A program made the translations under genes and the position numbers. Source: MGBC163016 sp964462135 (GTDB lineage Bacteria > Actinomycetota > Coriobacteriia > Coriobacteriales > Eggerthellaceae). From it: a DNA stretch of 64,000 nt. The stretch lies in contig CAYWWK010000002.1 of the NCBI GenBank assembly GCA_964462135.1, positions 1 to 64,000 of the forward strand, read 5' to 3'. This document shows positions 17,729 to 26,381 of the stretch, piece after piece. The stretch's first letter is position 1; the number at the start of each line of letters is the position of its first letter. The notes under the pieces were generated by a model that saw only the letters and a list, made by a program, of their open reading frames with translations, did not search any database and had not been told where the DNA came from.

Positions 17729-18277
17729 CTATTCCTCAGGCTGTGCCGCCTCGTCGTCTGCCTGCACCTCTTCGGCGGTCTCGGCATCAAGGGCCTCAGC
17801 CTCTGCTTCAGCCTTGGCGGCCTCTTCTGCCTCTTTGGCCTTGCGTGCGTTCGCCTTCTCCTCAAGCTTCATCTGGGCCTCACGACGCTTCGCCTTCTCA
17901 GCCTCCTTGGCCTTCATGGCCTCGAGGCGTGCCTCTTTTGCAGCCTTCTTCTTGTTCGACCCTGAAGGAACCTCTTTGGCCTTGGGCTTCTCATACGCCT
18001 TGCGATCCGCATCGGTGACGATGGTGTTCGCCAGCTTCATGAGTCCGCTCTTGCGGTTGGCAGCCTGGTTCTTCTTGATGACACCCTTTGAAACCGCCTT
18101 GTCCATGAGGCGGCAGGCAGCGCATGCCGCAGCATAGGCCTCGGCACCATTGCCGGCCTCAACGGCTTCACGGACGCGGCGCGTGGCCGTCTTGAGTTCG
18201 CTTTTGACAGCGCGATTGCGCAGACGGGCCTTCTCATTGGTGATGATGCGCTTCTTCTGGGACTTGATGTTCGCCAT
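17729..18277 (-). CDS. rpsT: ribosomal protein S20 with a long charged C-terminal extension
   Basis: Binds 16S rRNA in the small subunit. Residues 1-87 are normal S20 (MANIKSQKKRIITNEKARLR, then the helical core with DKAVSKGVIKKNQAANRKS). Residues 88-182 form an added tail rich in Lys, Ala and Glu, basic at first and ending in a very acidic stretch (ETAEEVQADDEAAQPEE), probably a long helix or disordered. Usual S20 is about 87 residues. The frame is intact, without repeats suggesting misassembly. Transcribed towards holA, with its terminator inside that gene. Confidence 0.93.
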   Translation of the reverse strand: MANIKSQKKRIITNEKARLRNRAVKSELKTATRRVREAVEAGNGAEAYAAACAACRLMDKAVSKGVIKKNQAANRKSGLMKLANTIVTDADRKAYEKPKAKEVPSGSNKKKAAKEARLEAMKAKEAEKAKRREAQMKLEEKANARKAKEAEEAAKAEAEAEALDAETAEEVQADDEAAQPEE

Positions 18278-18310
18278 GCTCTTCTGCTTCCTTTCAGTTC
18301 ATCTTCTTTG

Positions 18311-18339
18311 ATATCAGTGTGCTCAGGCACGCTTCACAA
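18311..18339 (-). promoter_or_regulatory. candidate rpsT promoter
   Basis: On the minus strand TTGTGA (18334-18339), a 17-base spacer and TGATAT (18311-18316) lie 34 bases ahead of the rpsT ATG, which is preceded by GAAAGGAAG. Confidence 0.45.
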
Positions 18340-18522
18340 GACGAGGATGCAAGAAGGCAGGATGCAGGCAGACGATGCGGAAGCAAGAGAGTATGGGCGC
18401 ATGAAGCCCATCCATTGCGCATCCCCCTGGCTTTTCGAGATGCATGCCTCACTTCCAGCAAGGCCGCCAGCAACAGCCAGCCCTCATGCAGCCATGTCTG
18501 CGGGCGGTGTCTGATACACCAG

Positions 18523-18550
18523 CTGTCACTTGACGCTGATGCGATAGAAT
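18523..18550 (+). promoter_or_regulatory. candidate lepA promoter
   Basis: TAGAAT (18545-18550) with a weak -35, CTGTCA, 16 bases upstream. The divergent spacer 18278-18613 (336 bases) holds this, the rpsT promoter and no convincing gene. Confidence 0.3.
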
Positions 18551-18613
18551 AACGCAACGCAGCTTCGCTGTCACGAAAAAACATCGGGAATCTCTCAAGG
18601 CTACGAAGGGGCT

Positions 18614-20419
18614 ATGGCTACCGATCCCAACAACATACGCAACTTCTCCATCATCGCCCATATCGATCATGGCAAATCCACTCTTTCTGACCGCATCCTC
18701 GAGCAGACGGGGACGGTGGCTGAACGGGACATGCAGGAACAGCTGCTTGACACCATGGACATCGAGCGCGAGCGGGGCATCACCATCAAAAGCCAGGCAG
18801 TGCGCGTGGACTATCGGGCTGATGACGGAGAGGTCTATCAGCTCAATCTCATCGACACGCCTGGACATGTTGATTTCACCTATGAGGTCAGCCGCTCCTT
18901 GGCGGCATGCGAAGGTGCGGTGCTGGTCGTTGATGCCACCCAGGGGGTTGAGGCGCAGACCGTTGCCAACGCCATGCTGGCCATGAATGCCAATCTTGAG
19001 ATCATTCCCTTGATTAACAAGATCGATCTCCCCGCTGCCGAGCCTGAACGGGTCAAAGAGGAGATCGAGGATGGCTTGGCCATCCCGGCCGATGATGCCG
19101 TGCTCGCTTCAGGGAAGACAGGGGAGGGCGTTCACGATCTTCTGGAATCCATCGTCTACAACGTCCCTGCTCCCACCGGAGACGCCTCAGCTCCCTTGCG
19201 TGCACTCATCTTCGACAGCTATTTCGACGCCTATCGAGGAGTGGTGGCGCTCATCCGCATCATCGATGGGGCCATCCACAAAGGGGACCGCATCCATATG
19301 CTTGCCACCAATGCCGATGCCCTGGTTGAGGAGGTTGGCGTGCGCAGGCCCGAAGAGGTGGCGCTGCCTGAGCTTGCGGTGGGCGAAGTGGGATATCTGG
19401 TAACCGGTCTCAAGGATGTCAGCCAAGTGAAGGTTGGTGACACGGTAACGCTTGCCGAAGGCGGTGTGAGTGATCCGCTTCCTGGGTATCGTGAAGCGAA
19501 GCCGATGGTCTTCACCGGACTCTATCCCATTGAGGGAGACCAATACGAACCGCTCAAGGAGGCGCTTGAGAAGCTTGCCTTGAATGATCCCGCTTTGGTG
19601 TGGGAACCGGAGACATCCGTGGCGCTTGGCTTCGGATTCCGCGTCGGGTTTCTGGGCCTTCTGCACATGGAGGTGGTGAAGGAGCGCTTGGAGCGTGAAT
19701 TCGGGCTTGACCTTCTGGCCACGGCACCCTCAGTCGAATACAAGGTGTATCTGCGCGATGGGGAAGTGGAATCGGTCCATTCTCCCCAGGATATGCCTGC
19801 TGCAGGCACCTATGAGCGCATTGAGGAGCCCTATCTCAAGGCGAAGGTGCTTGTACCTCCTGACTATATCGGAGCGGTGATGGATCTCACGGTGGCGCGA
19901 CGGGGCACCTTCATCACCATGAATTACATCTCCGAGACTACCGTTGAGATGCTTTGGGAGATACCCTTGTCAGAGCTGATCATGGATTTCTTCGACAAGC
20001 TGAAATCCAACACCAAAGGCTATGCAAGCCTTGACTATGAATTCATGGGCTACAAGCCGTCGAACCTCGTCAAGCTGGATATCCTTCTGGCCGGCAAGCC
20101 CATTGATGCGCTGTCGTTCATCGTCCACAAGGACAAGGCCTATGATCGTGGCCGCATCCTCACCGACAAGCTGAAGGAGATCATCCCTCGCCAGATGTTC
20201 GAGGTTCCCATCCAAGCTGCCATTGGTGGGCGTGTGCTGGCGCGTCAGACGGTGAAGGCGAAACGCAAGGATGTCTTGGCGAAATGCTATGGCGGTGACA
20301 TCACCCGCAAGCGCAAGCTCCTTGAGAAGCAGAAGGCGGGCAAGAAGCGCATGAAGGCCATCGGCAACGTGGAAGTGCCTCAAGAGGCCTTCATGGCCAT
20401 CCTGAAGGTAGACGAGTAG
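18614..20419 (+). CDS. lepA: elongation factor 4 (back-translocating GTPase)
   Basis: Ribosome-bound GTPase acting on stalled or mis-translocated ribosomes. GTP motifs AHIDHGKST (residues 14-22), DTPGHVDF and NKIDLP are intact, followed by EF-G-like domains II, III and V and the LepA-specific C-terminal domain ending KRMKAIGNVEVPQEAFMAIL. 601 residues, full length. GAAGGGG precedes the ATG. Transcribed alone, with its own upstream spacer. Confidence 0.97.
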   Translation: MATDPNNIRNFSIIAHIDHGKSTLSDRILEQTGTVAERDMQEQLLDTMDIERERGITIKSQAVRVDYRADDGEVYQLNLIDTPGHVDFTYEVSRSLAACEGAVLVVDATQGVEAQTVANAMLAMNANLEIIPLINKIDLPAAEPERVKEEIEDGLAIPADDAVLASGKTGEGVHDLLESIVYNVPAPTGDASAPLRALIFDSYFDAYRGVVALIRIIDGAIHKGDRIHMLATNADALVEEVGVRRPEEVALPELAVGEVGYLVTGLKDVSQVKVGDTVTLAEGGVSDPLPGYREAKPMVFTGLYPIEGDQYEPLKEALEKLALNDPALVWEPETSVALGFGFRVGFLGLLHMEVVKERLEREFGLDLLATAPSVEYKVYLRDGEVESVHSPQDMPAAGTYERIEEPYLKAKVLVPPDYIGAVMDLTVARRGTFITMNYISETTVEMLWEIPLSELIMDFFDKLKSNTKGYASLDYEFMGYKPSNLVKLDILLAGKPIDALSFIVHKDKAYDRGRILTDKLKEIIPRQMFEVPIQAAIGGRVLARQTVKAKRKDVLAKCYGGDITRKRKLLEKQKAGKKRMKAIGNVEVPQEAFMAILKVDE

Positions 20420-20460
20420 CCCAACTTGCCTATTGCGGTTTCGAATGACACTCGCGCTTC

Positions 20461-20981
20461 GCGCACATATGTGCGCCGCAAGAGCCTTCGCCACCAGCAT
20501 CCCTCGTTCGGCGCTTACCTAACGAGAAGACTTTGATGTCCTTCATACCCCGTGTGGTGGGCTCGCAGCGAAGGCTTTAGCCTTCGTGCATTCGAAATAA
20601 CACTTTCGTATGTCATTCTGAGCGAAGCATCGAAGATGCGGAGTCGAAGAATCTTTTTGTCTTGCGCACCGCATAATGTTTTAACTCTGCGATATCACGG
20701 GAGGCGCAAAGAGGGCGGTCTGTCGCTCGCACCCGCATGGGGGCACATCTCCGCACCTCTCCTGCACAAACAGAGAGTCACGGGGACGGTTCTCTCGACT
20801 CAATCCATTCGTGCTGCGCCTAAAGTGTGCGCCGTAGAGCTCTTCGCCACCTGACACTCTCTTTCGGCGCTAAACTTGACTGCAGATCTGAAGATCTGCG
20901 CTACGAGTATGTCGAAGTTCGCGTGACCGCAGATCTGAAGTCTGCGCTACGAGCTTTCGCTATGAGCGTTCGCGCTACGAG
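20461..20981. repeat. 660-base intergenic spacer with several REP-like hairpins and degenerate repeats
   Basis: No gene is supported between lepA and 21080. The stretch holds a 16-base perfect palindrome (20461-20476), a hairpin CGAAGGC-TT-TAGCCTTCG (20569-20586), two GCAGATCT-type hairpins each followed by GCTACGAG (20882-20907 and 20929-20953), another GCGCTACGAG at about 20972-20981, and a 47-base degenerate pair (20471-20517 and 20827-20873, about 34 of 47 identical, no gaps). A TGTCATTCTGAGCGAAG string starts at 20611. It looks like a graveyard or nest of non-autonomous repeats. Confidence 0.7.
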
Positions 20982-21079
20982 CCTTCGCTGCACGCTACAT
21001 CGAGAGATGCGGGGTCTCTTTGTTCTCCTGTCGTGGAATCTCCCGTCATCTGGCAAGCGAGATTGTGTAAGATAACCTC

Positions 21080-21268
21080 ATGAAGAAACGTGAAGAATAC
21101 GACTGGCTGAACGATCCCTTCGATGAGAAGAAGATTGCCGAAGAGCAGGAGCAGGCGAAGATGTCTGGCTGTTCTCGCATCGGCATTGTCATAGCAGTGA
21201 TCATCATCCTCGTCATCGTTGTCCTCTTCTCTGTCGTTTCCTGTTCCGTTCTCACCCTCGGTGCCTGA
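21080..21268 (+). CDS. small single-pass membrane protein, function unknown
   Basis: 62 residues: a charged N-terminal half (MKKREEYDWLNDPFDEKKIA) and one transmembrane helix at about 34-57 rich in Ile and Val. It lies six bases before dusB on the same strand, so it is probably co-transcribed. The charged-then-hydrophobic layout and tight spacing argue it is real, but no strong ribosome site is visible. No family recognised. Confidence 0.6.
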   Translation: MKKREEYDWLNDPFDEKKIAEEQEQAKMSGCSRIGIVIAVIIILVIVVLFSVVSCSVLTLGA

Positions 21269-21273
21269 TACGC

Positions 21274-22245
21274 GTGCCATTCGCTCCCGGCTTCTTCGAT
21301 GACCACCGACTGATCCTGGCGCCCATGGCCGGTGTCTCCGACCCTGTCTTCCGACGTCTCTGCGAAGAGCAGGGTGCTGATCTCACCTTTACTGAAATGG
21401 TTTCCGCGAAAGGACTTTCCTACGCGAACGACAAGACACGCCATCTTGTGGATGTGCTGCCGGACACCACAGCGGTGGGAGTCCAGATATTCGGGCACGA
21501 ACCATCCGTCATGGCCGACCAAGCCAGATGGATCGAAGATGAGCTGGGAGAGACGCTGGCGTATCTGGATATCAACATGGGTTGTCCCGCTCCCAAGATC
21601 GTGAAGAAGGGTGACGGAAGCGCGCTCATGAGAACGCCCGAGCTTGCAGAGTCCATCGTGGAAGCGGTGAAGGGTGCTGTCGCACATCCCGTCACCGTCA
21701 AGTTCCGCCGCGGATGGAGCAAGGATGCGGGTGAGTGCGCTCCTGAATTCGCCAAGCGCATGGAAGATGCCGGAGCGGATGCCCTGTGCGTGCATGGCAG
21801 ATTCGCCATGCAGTATTACCAAGGCGCTTCGGACAGATCCACCATCGCTCGGGTGAAGGAACGCGTTGGCATTCCCGTCATCGGCAATGGAGACATCACG
21901 GACGGTGCGGAGGCACTGTCCCTGCTTCAGGAGACGGGATGCGACGCCATCATGATCGGGCGTGCTGCAGAGGGAAATCCCTGGGTGTTCGCGAATGTCA
22001 AGGCGGCCTTCGAAGGTACCGACGCACCCTCCGCACCTTCGAAGGATGCCCGCATTGCCATGGCAAGGCGTCATGTTGATGAGCTTCTGAGCATCCGCCC
22101 GCGGGCGGGAGCGTACCTGCGCAAGCATGCCATGTGGTATCTGCATGGCCTGCCCCATGCCGCTTCCGCGCGCAGGCAGCTTGCAACCTGTAGCACCCAA
22201 GAGGAGTTCCATCTTGTCTTCGACAGCCTTCTCTCAACGGAATGA
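21274..22245 (+). CDS. dusB: tRNA-dihydrouridine synthase
   Basis: FMN enzyme reducing uridines in the tRNA D-loop. TIM-barrel Dus family: LAPMAGVSDPVFRRL near residue 15, the catalytic cysteine in NMGCPAPKIVKKGDGSALM near 105, and IGRAAEGNPWVF near 230. 323 residues. GTG start at 21274. The DusB subgroup is likely from length and motif but I cannot exclude a related Dus type. Confidence 0.92.
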   Translation: MPFAPGFFDDHRLILAPMAGVSDPVFRRLCEEQGADLTFTEMVSAKGLSYANDKTRHLVDVLPDTTAVGVQIFGHEPSVMADQARWIEDELGETLAYLDINMGCPAPKIVKKGDGSALMRTPELAESIVEAVKGAVAHPVTVKFRRGWSKDAGECAPEFAKRMEDAGADALCVHGRFAMQYYQGASDRSTIARVKERVGIPVIGNGDITDGAEALSLLQETGCDAIMIGRAAEGNPWVFANVKAAFEGTDAPSAPSKDARIAMARRHVDELLSIRPRAGAYLRKHAMWYLHGLPHAASARRQLATCSTQEEFHLVFDSLLSTE

Positions 22246-22255
22246 AAGGACGGCC

Positions 22256-23362
22256 ATGCCTCACGATCCATATCGAGGACTCTACATCCACCTGCCTTTC
22301 TGTGCATCGAAATGCCATTACTGCGACTTCGATTCACTGGCCTATCGGAGGGATGATCCCTACATCGGCGAATACGTCGAAGGTTTGGTAAGGAGGATTC
22401 GTCAGCTGTCCAAGGAAGGTGAGCTCACCTCCATTCGTACCATCTACCTTGGTGGTGGCACACCGACGCATATCGGGGCCGGAAACCTTGGATCGCTGAT
22501 GTATGCGCTGAGTGTGTCTTTGGATCTCTCGCAGGTGGAGGAATACACCGTCGAGGCCAACCCGGAAAGCCTCACTGAGTCTTTGGTGAAGGACATGTGG
22601 GCATTGGGAGCGAATCGGCTTTCCTTAGGCGTTCAAACCTTCGATGATGAACTGCTCCGTGCGATTGGGCGCATCCACACCTCACGCGAAGCGCTTGACG
22701 CCATCAAGACGGCGCAGACCCGCTTCGAGAACGTCAGCATCGATCTCATGTGCGGTCTGCCTGAGCAGACGCAGGCAGGTGTCGAAGAGGACGTGCGGCG
22801 TGCCATTGAGTGCGCTGTCACGCACATAAGCCTCTATCCTCTGACTTTGGAGAAGGGCACGAAGCTCTACCGCAAGCGACGCAGACTGCGTTTGCCCTCC
22901 GAGGATGTCCAGGCGTCCATGATGGAATCAGCGCAGGACCTTCTCGAAGAGGCGGGTTTTCGGCGATATGAGGTTGCGAGCTACGCACGGCCCGGTTTCG
23001 AGAGCAAGCACAATCAGGCGTATTGGACATCGCAACCCTATCTGGGGGTTGGCCGTTCAGCCGTCACCATGACCCAGAATGAGCAACGGCGCATGCGTGT
23101 GCGTGACGATCAGATCGAAGATGACTTGGACCCCGCGCAGATGGCTGCAGAGGATGCCATGCTTGCCATGCGGATGACGCAAGGCCTGTCGAAGCAGCGT
23201 GCAGAGCAGCTTGCAAGGGCGCTTCCTGACCTTCTTCCCTGTCTTCGCAGCCTTGAGGGCAAGGGACTCGTCGCTGAGGATGCAGACGCGTGGCGGCCAA
23301 CCCAGACAGGATGGCTTCTGGGCAACGAGCTTTTCGGCGAGCTTCTCCTGCTTGCACCTTGA
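22256..23362 (+). CDS. hemW: heme chaperone / radical SAM protein HemW
   Basis: HemW-family radical SAM protein, often mis-named oxygen-independent coproporphyrinogen oxidase. Cysteines C16, C20 and C23 in CASKCHYCDF bind the 4Fe-4S cluster; YLGGGTPTHIG near 78 and LSLGVQTFDDELLRAIGR near 125 are family blocks. 368 residues. The start at 22256 has AAAGGA six bases upstream; the longer frame lies inside dusB. Overall length and lack of the HemN N-terminal extension favour HemW. Confidence 0.9.
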   Translation: MPHDPYRGLYIHLPFCASKCHYCDFDSLAYRRDDPYIGEYVEGLVRRIRQLSKEGELTSIRTIYLGGGTPTHIGAGNLGSLMYALSVSLDLSQVEEYTVEANPESLTESLVKDMWALGANRLSLGVQTFDDELLRAIGRIHTSREALDAIKTAQTRFENVSIDLMCGLPEQTQAGVEEDVRRAIECAVTHISLYPLTLEKGTKLYRKRRRLRLPSEDVQASMMESAQDLLEEAGFRRYEVASYARPGFESKHNQAYWTSQPYLGVGRSAVTMTQNEQRRMRVRDDQIEDDLDPAQMAAEDAMLAMRMTQGLSKQRAEQLARALPDLLPCLRSLEGKGLVAEDADAWRPTQTGWLLGNELFGELLLLAP

Positions 23363-23387
23363 TTGCTGGCACTCGAGCGGCTAGACT
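23359..23387 (+). promoter_or_regulatory. promoter of the hrcA-dnaJ operon
   Basis: TTGATT (23359-23364), a 17-base spacer and TAGACT (23382-23387). The -35 overlaps the hemW stop codon. The CIRCE operator covers the spacer and -10. Confidence 0.55.
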
Positions 23388-23392
23388 GCTAG
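23366..23392 (+). promoter_or_regulatory. CIRCE operator (HrcA binding site), degenerate
   Basis: CTGGCACTC, nine bases, GACTGCTAG. The known CIRCE consensus is TTAGCACTC-N9-GAGTGCTAA; each half matches 7 of 9 positions with exact 9-9-9 spacing. Its place over the promoter in front of hrcA fits autoregulation by HrcA. Confidence 0.75.
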
Positions 23393-23429
23393 AAAACAGG
23401 AAAGACGCATAAGAAGGGTCAGAGAAGAG

Positions 23430-24431
23430 ATGCTCTCGAACAGACGTCAGCAGATACTTTGCGCGCTGATAGAGGAGTACGTGGCGAATGCGTGTCCCGT
23501 GGGGTCACGCACGATAGCCGAGCATCACGATTTGGGCGTGAGTCCGGCAACCATCAGAAACGAGCTGTCCGCTCTGGAGGAAGCGGGCTACATTGCCCAG
23601 CCTCATACCTCGGCCGGTCGTATTCCCACCGATGCGGGATACAGGGAATTCGTCGATGAGCTTCTGGCGCAGGCTGATGAGACCCAACGCACTGCCGCGC
23701 TCTCGCAGATCGAATCGATCCGCAGAAGCGCAGAAGCGCTCGATGACCTGATCGAGCGCACCAACGCCGAGCTCGCGCGTCTGACGCAGTGCCTTTCCGT
23801 CATCATGGCTCCCCAACGGCAGACCTTCCGTATCCGTCAGATATCCCTCGTGTCCCTCACTGATCATTCCGCCTTGACCGTTCTGGTCACCGAGGATGGC
23901 CAGGTGGCAAACGAGCACGCCGTCTTCGCCTCTCCTGCAACCCCTGAGGACATCCGGCAGATGGAAGCAGCCTTGAACGAGCTGCTTCAAGGACGGACAA
24001 CCGATGAGATGGCTTCGGAGAAGTGGGAGCTTGCCCTGCGCGACGGTCGCGCGAAGGCCGTCTTCCGCTCTCTGCAGGTGGCGGCGACGCGGCTCGTACG
24101 CGCACACAGCACCCGTTCGGGAATGAGCACGCTCATGCGCAAACCAGAGTTCCATGAATCGGAGGCGCTTCTTCCCGTCATGGAGATCCTCGAGGATGAC
24201 ACGGTTCTCTTCAAGGCCATCGGCGACAATGGCCTCCCCGAGGGAGACATCTGCATCCGCATAGGGAAGGAAAACGTCACCGAGCGCCTCTTCGGCGTCT
24301 CTGTCATCGCAGGTATCTACGGCAGGGGAGACGCACAGGGCATTGTCGCGGTCATTGGGCCGACCAGAATGGATTATTCGAAGACCATCGGTGCTGTTCG
24401 CGCAGCCCAGGATGTTCTCAGAGACGAATGA
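23430..24431 (+). CDS. hrcA: heat-inducible transcription repressor HrcA
   Basis: Represses heat-shock genes through CIRCE, with activity tuned by GroEL in known systems. An N-terminal winged helix (NRRQQILCALIEEYVANACPVGSR and DLGVSPATIRNELSALEEAGY, about 1-75) is followed by the HrcA inserted and GAF-like domains, ending in the family signature VIGPTRMDYSKTIGAV near residue 312. 333 residues. A CIRCE-like site lies directly upstream. It heads the operon with dnaJ; grpE and dnaK are not in the window. Confidence 0.95.
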   Translation: MLSNRRQQILCALIEEYVANACPVGSRTIAEHHDLGVSPATIRNELSALEEAGYIAQPHTSAGRIPTDAGYREFVDELLAQADETQRTAALSQIESIRRSAEALDDLIERTNAELARLTQCLSVIMAPQRQTFRIRQISLVSLTDHSALTVLVTEDGQVANEHAVFASPATPEDIRQMEAALNELLQGRTTDEMASEKWELALRDGRAKAVFRSLQVAATRLVRAHSTRSGMSTLMRKPEFHESEALLPVMEILEDDTVLFKAIGDNGLPEGDICIRIGKENVTERLFGVSVIAGIYGRGDAQGIVAVIGPTRMDYSKTIGAVRAAQDVLRDE

Positions 24432-24441
24432 AGGGTTCAAC

Positions 24442-25575
24442 ATGCCAGCTACTGCACAGAAAGACCTCTATGAGATCCTCGGCGTGAGCAAAGACGCCAC
24501 TGAAGCCGAGATCAAGAAAGCCTTCCGCCACAAGGCGCGTGAGCTCCATCCTGACGTCAACCGCTCCGCCAACGCTGAAGAGGAGTTCAAGGAGCTCAAC
24601 GAAGCCTATGATGTGCTCTCAGACGCGAACAAGCGCGCGCAGTATGACCGATTCGGCACCATTCCGGGGGCTGCGGGCTCAGGCACCGGATACGTTGACT
24701 TCGAAGACATCTTCGGTGGGTTCGGTGGCATGGGCGATATCTTCTCCTCGTTCTTCGGAGGGGCTGCCCGATCCCAGCAGGTGCGCCGTGAAGGGCGCGA
24801 TATGGGTCTTGGCATCACCGTCACCCTCAAGGATGCCGCTCAAGGCCTCTCGAAGGAGATCGTCTACGACCGTCTGGCGCCTTGCACTGACTGTGATGGC
24901 ACTGGCATTGCCGAAGGCGGCAGCGAACAGGTCTGTGGACGATGCTCCGGTTCTGGCAGGGTGAGCGTCGTCCAGCGCACGATGTTCGGTGACATGCAGT
25001 CCACCTCCACCTGTCCGGAATGCGATGGCACCGGCAAGGTCATCGAAGGGGCATGCGAGGAATGCCAAGGTCAAGGCAGGGTTCCTGACAGACAGAGGGT
25101 TTCCGTTGACATCCCTGCCGGCATCAGGGATGGCCAGCAGATGCGCGTGCCCAACTTGGGAGAGGCGGGCATGCGTGGAGCCGATGCGGGAGATCTCATC
25201 GTCACCGTGCGCATCGAGCCCGATGAGTACTTCCAGCGTGATGGTGATGACCTCCACGTGATGGTCGACGTTTCCATGGTTCAGGCAGCTTTGGGAGCGC
25301 GTATCACCGTCAATGGCATCCTGGCTGACGAAGAGGTGGAGGTCCGCATCCCTGAGGGCACGCAGACAGGGGATGTCATCAAGGTCAAGGGCCATGGCAT
25401 GCCCAGACTGCGCAGCACCTCACGCGGAAACCTGTTTGTGCATGCCAACGTCAAGATTCCCAAGAAGCTGAACAAGAAGGAACGGGGCCTTCTGGAGAAG
25501 CTCGCCTTGGAGATGGGGGAGGATGTCAACGACGAACGTTCGCCCCTGCAGAAGCTCAAGAGCTTCATAGGCTAG
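24442..25575 (+). CDS. dnaJ: chaperone DnaJ
   Basis: Co-chaperone that delivers substrates to DnaK. J domain with HPD at 36-38, a Gly/Phe-rich linker (about 75-110), four zinc motifs CTDCDGTG, CGRCSGSG, CPECDGTG and CEECQGQG (about 148-210), then C-terminal substrate-binding domains. 377 residues, a full type I DnaJ. AAGGG precedes the ATG at 24442. Probably repressed with hrcA through CIRCE. Confidence 0.97.
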   Translation: MPATAQKDLYEILGVSKDATEAEIKKAFRHKARELHPDVNRSANAEEEFKELNEAYDVLSDANKRAQYDRFGTIPGAAGSGTGYVDFEDIFGGFGGMGDIFSSFFGGAARSQQVRREGRDMGLGITVTLKDAAQGLSKEIVYDRLAPCTDCDGTGIAEGGSEQVCGRCSGSGRVSVVQRTMFGDMQSTSTCPECDGTGKVIEGACEECQGQGRVPDRQRVSVDIPAGIRDGQQMRVPNLGEAGMRGADAGDLIVTVRIEPDEYFQRDGDDLHVMVDVSMVQAALGARITVNGILADEEVEVRIPEGTQTGDVIKVKGHGMPRLRSTSRGNLFVHANVKIPKKLNKKERGLLEKLALEMGEDVNDERSPLQKLKSFIG

Positions 25576-25577
25576 CG

Positions 25578-26381
25578 ATGTCGCTTCCCCGATTCTTCCT
25601 TGATGAGCAGGTTCTAGCCCATGAGATGGCGCCTTGCTTTCCCTTGCGTCTGAACCCTGAGGATGCCCAACACGCCCGCGTCCTCAGGATCAGCGAGGGT
25701 GAGCACATCGCCGTCATCGATGCCGACCAGGATTATTTCGAATGCAAGGTCGAAGCGGTCAGTGCGTCAGGTCTTCTGGTGTCCATCACCCATCATGGGG
25801 ACGTGTCCTCTGACAGAGGACACGTCATCCTCATGCAGGGTCTTGCCAAGGGTGACAAGATGGATTCGGTCATTCGCCAGGGAACCGAGCTTGGTGTTGC
25901 TGAATTTGTTCCGCTTGCCTGCGCACGCTCGGTGGTGAAGATGGATGCAGGCAAGGCCCAGAAACGAACTGCCCGTTGGCGCTCCATCGCCAAGCATGCT
26001 GCCATGCAATCCGGACAGCCATTCATCCCTGAAGTAGCCTTCCCGTCTACTGTTGAAGAAGGCTGTGCTCTGGCGGCCCAAGCGACTGCAGTTCTGGTGT
26101 GCTGGGAAGAGGCGCCCCAGACAGCAACGCTTCGCAATGCGCTCCAGACAGCCCTCGCCACCACACGCACGCCTGCTGAGGAGGCGCGTGTCGCATTGGT
26201 GATCGGTCCTGAGGGCGGTTTGGAGAAGGACGAGGTTGAGGCGTTTCTCTCCTGCAATCCCTGTGCCCGTCTCGTGAGCCTGGGTCCTTCCATACTGCGC
26301 ACGGAAACAGCCGCCGTCGTAGCTTCCGCTCTGGTGCTCTACGAACTGCGCCACCTTGGAGGAGCGAACCTTGGGTGCTAG
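25578..26381 (+). CDS. rsmE: 16S rRNA m3U1498 methyltransferase
   Basis: Methylates U1498 of 16S rRNA using SAM. An N-terminal PUA-like domain (FFLDEQVLAHE, about 1-70) is followed by a SPOUT domain with LVIGPEGGLEKDEVEAF near 210 and SLGPSILRTETAAVVA near 234. 267 residues. It follows dnaJ by two bases, a common order in Gram-positives. Confidence 0.94.
   Translation: MSLPRFFLDEQVLAHEMAPCFPLRLNPEDAQHARVLRISEGEHIAVIDADQDYFECKVEAVSASGLLVSITHHGDVSSDRGHVILMQGLAKGDKMDSVIRQGTELGVAEFVPLACARSVVKMDAGKAQKRTARWRSIAKHAAMQSGQPFIPEVAFPSTVEEGCALAAQATAVLVCWEEAPQTATLRNALQTALATTRTPAEEARVALVIGPEGGLEKDEVEAFLSCNPCARLVSLGPSILRTETAAVVASALVLYELRHLGGANLGC

Noticed and set aside
20761..20811. Insertion sequence end (CACGGGGACGGTTCTCT segment)
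   Set aside because: No transposase, no matching terminal inverted repeat and no target duplication found.
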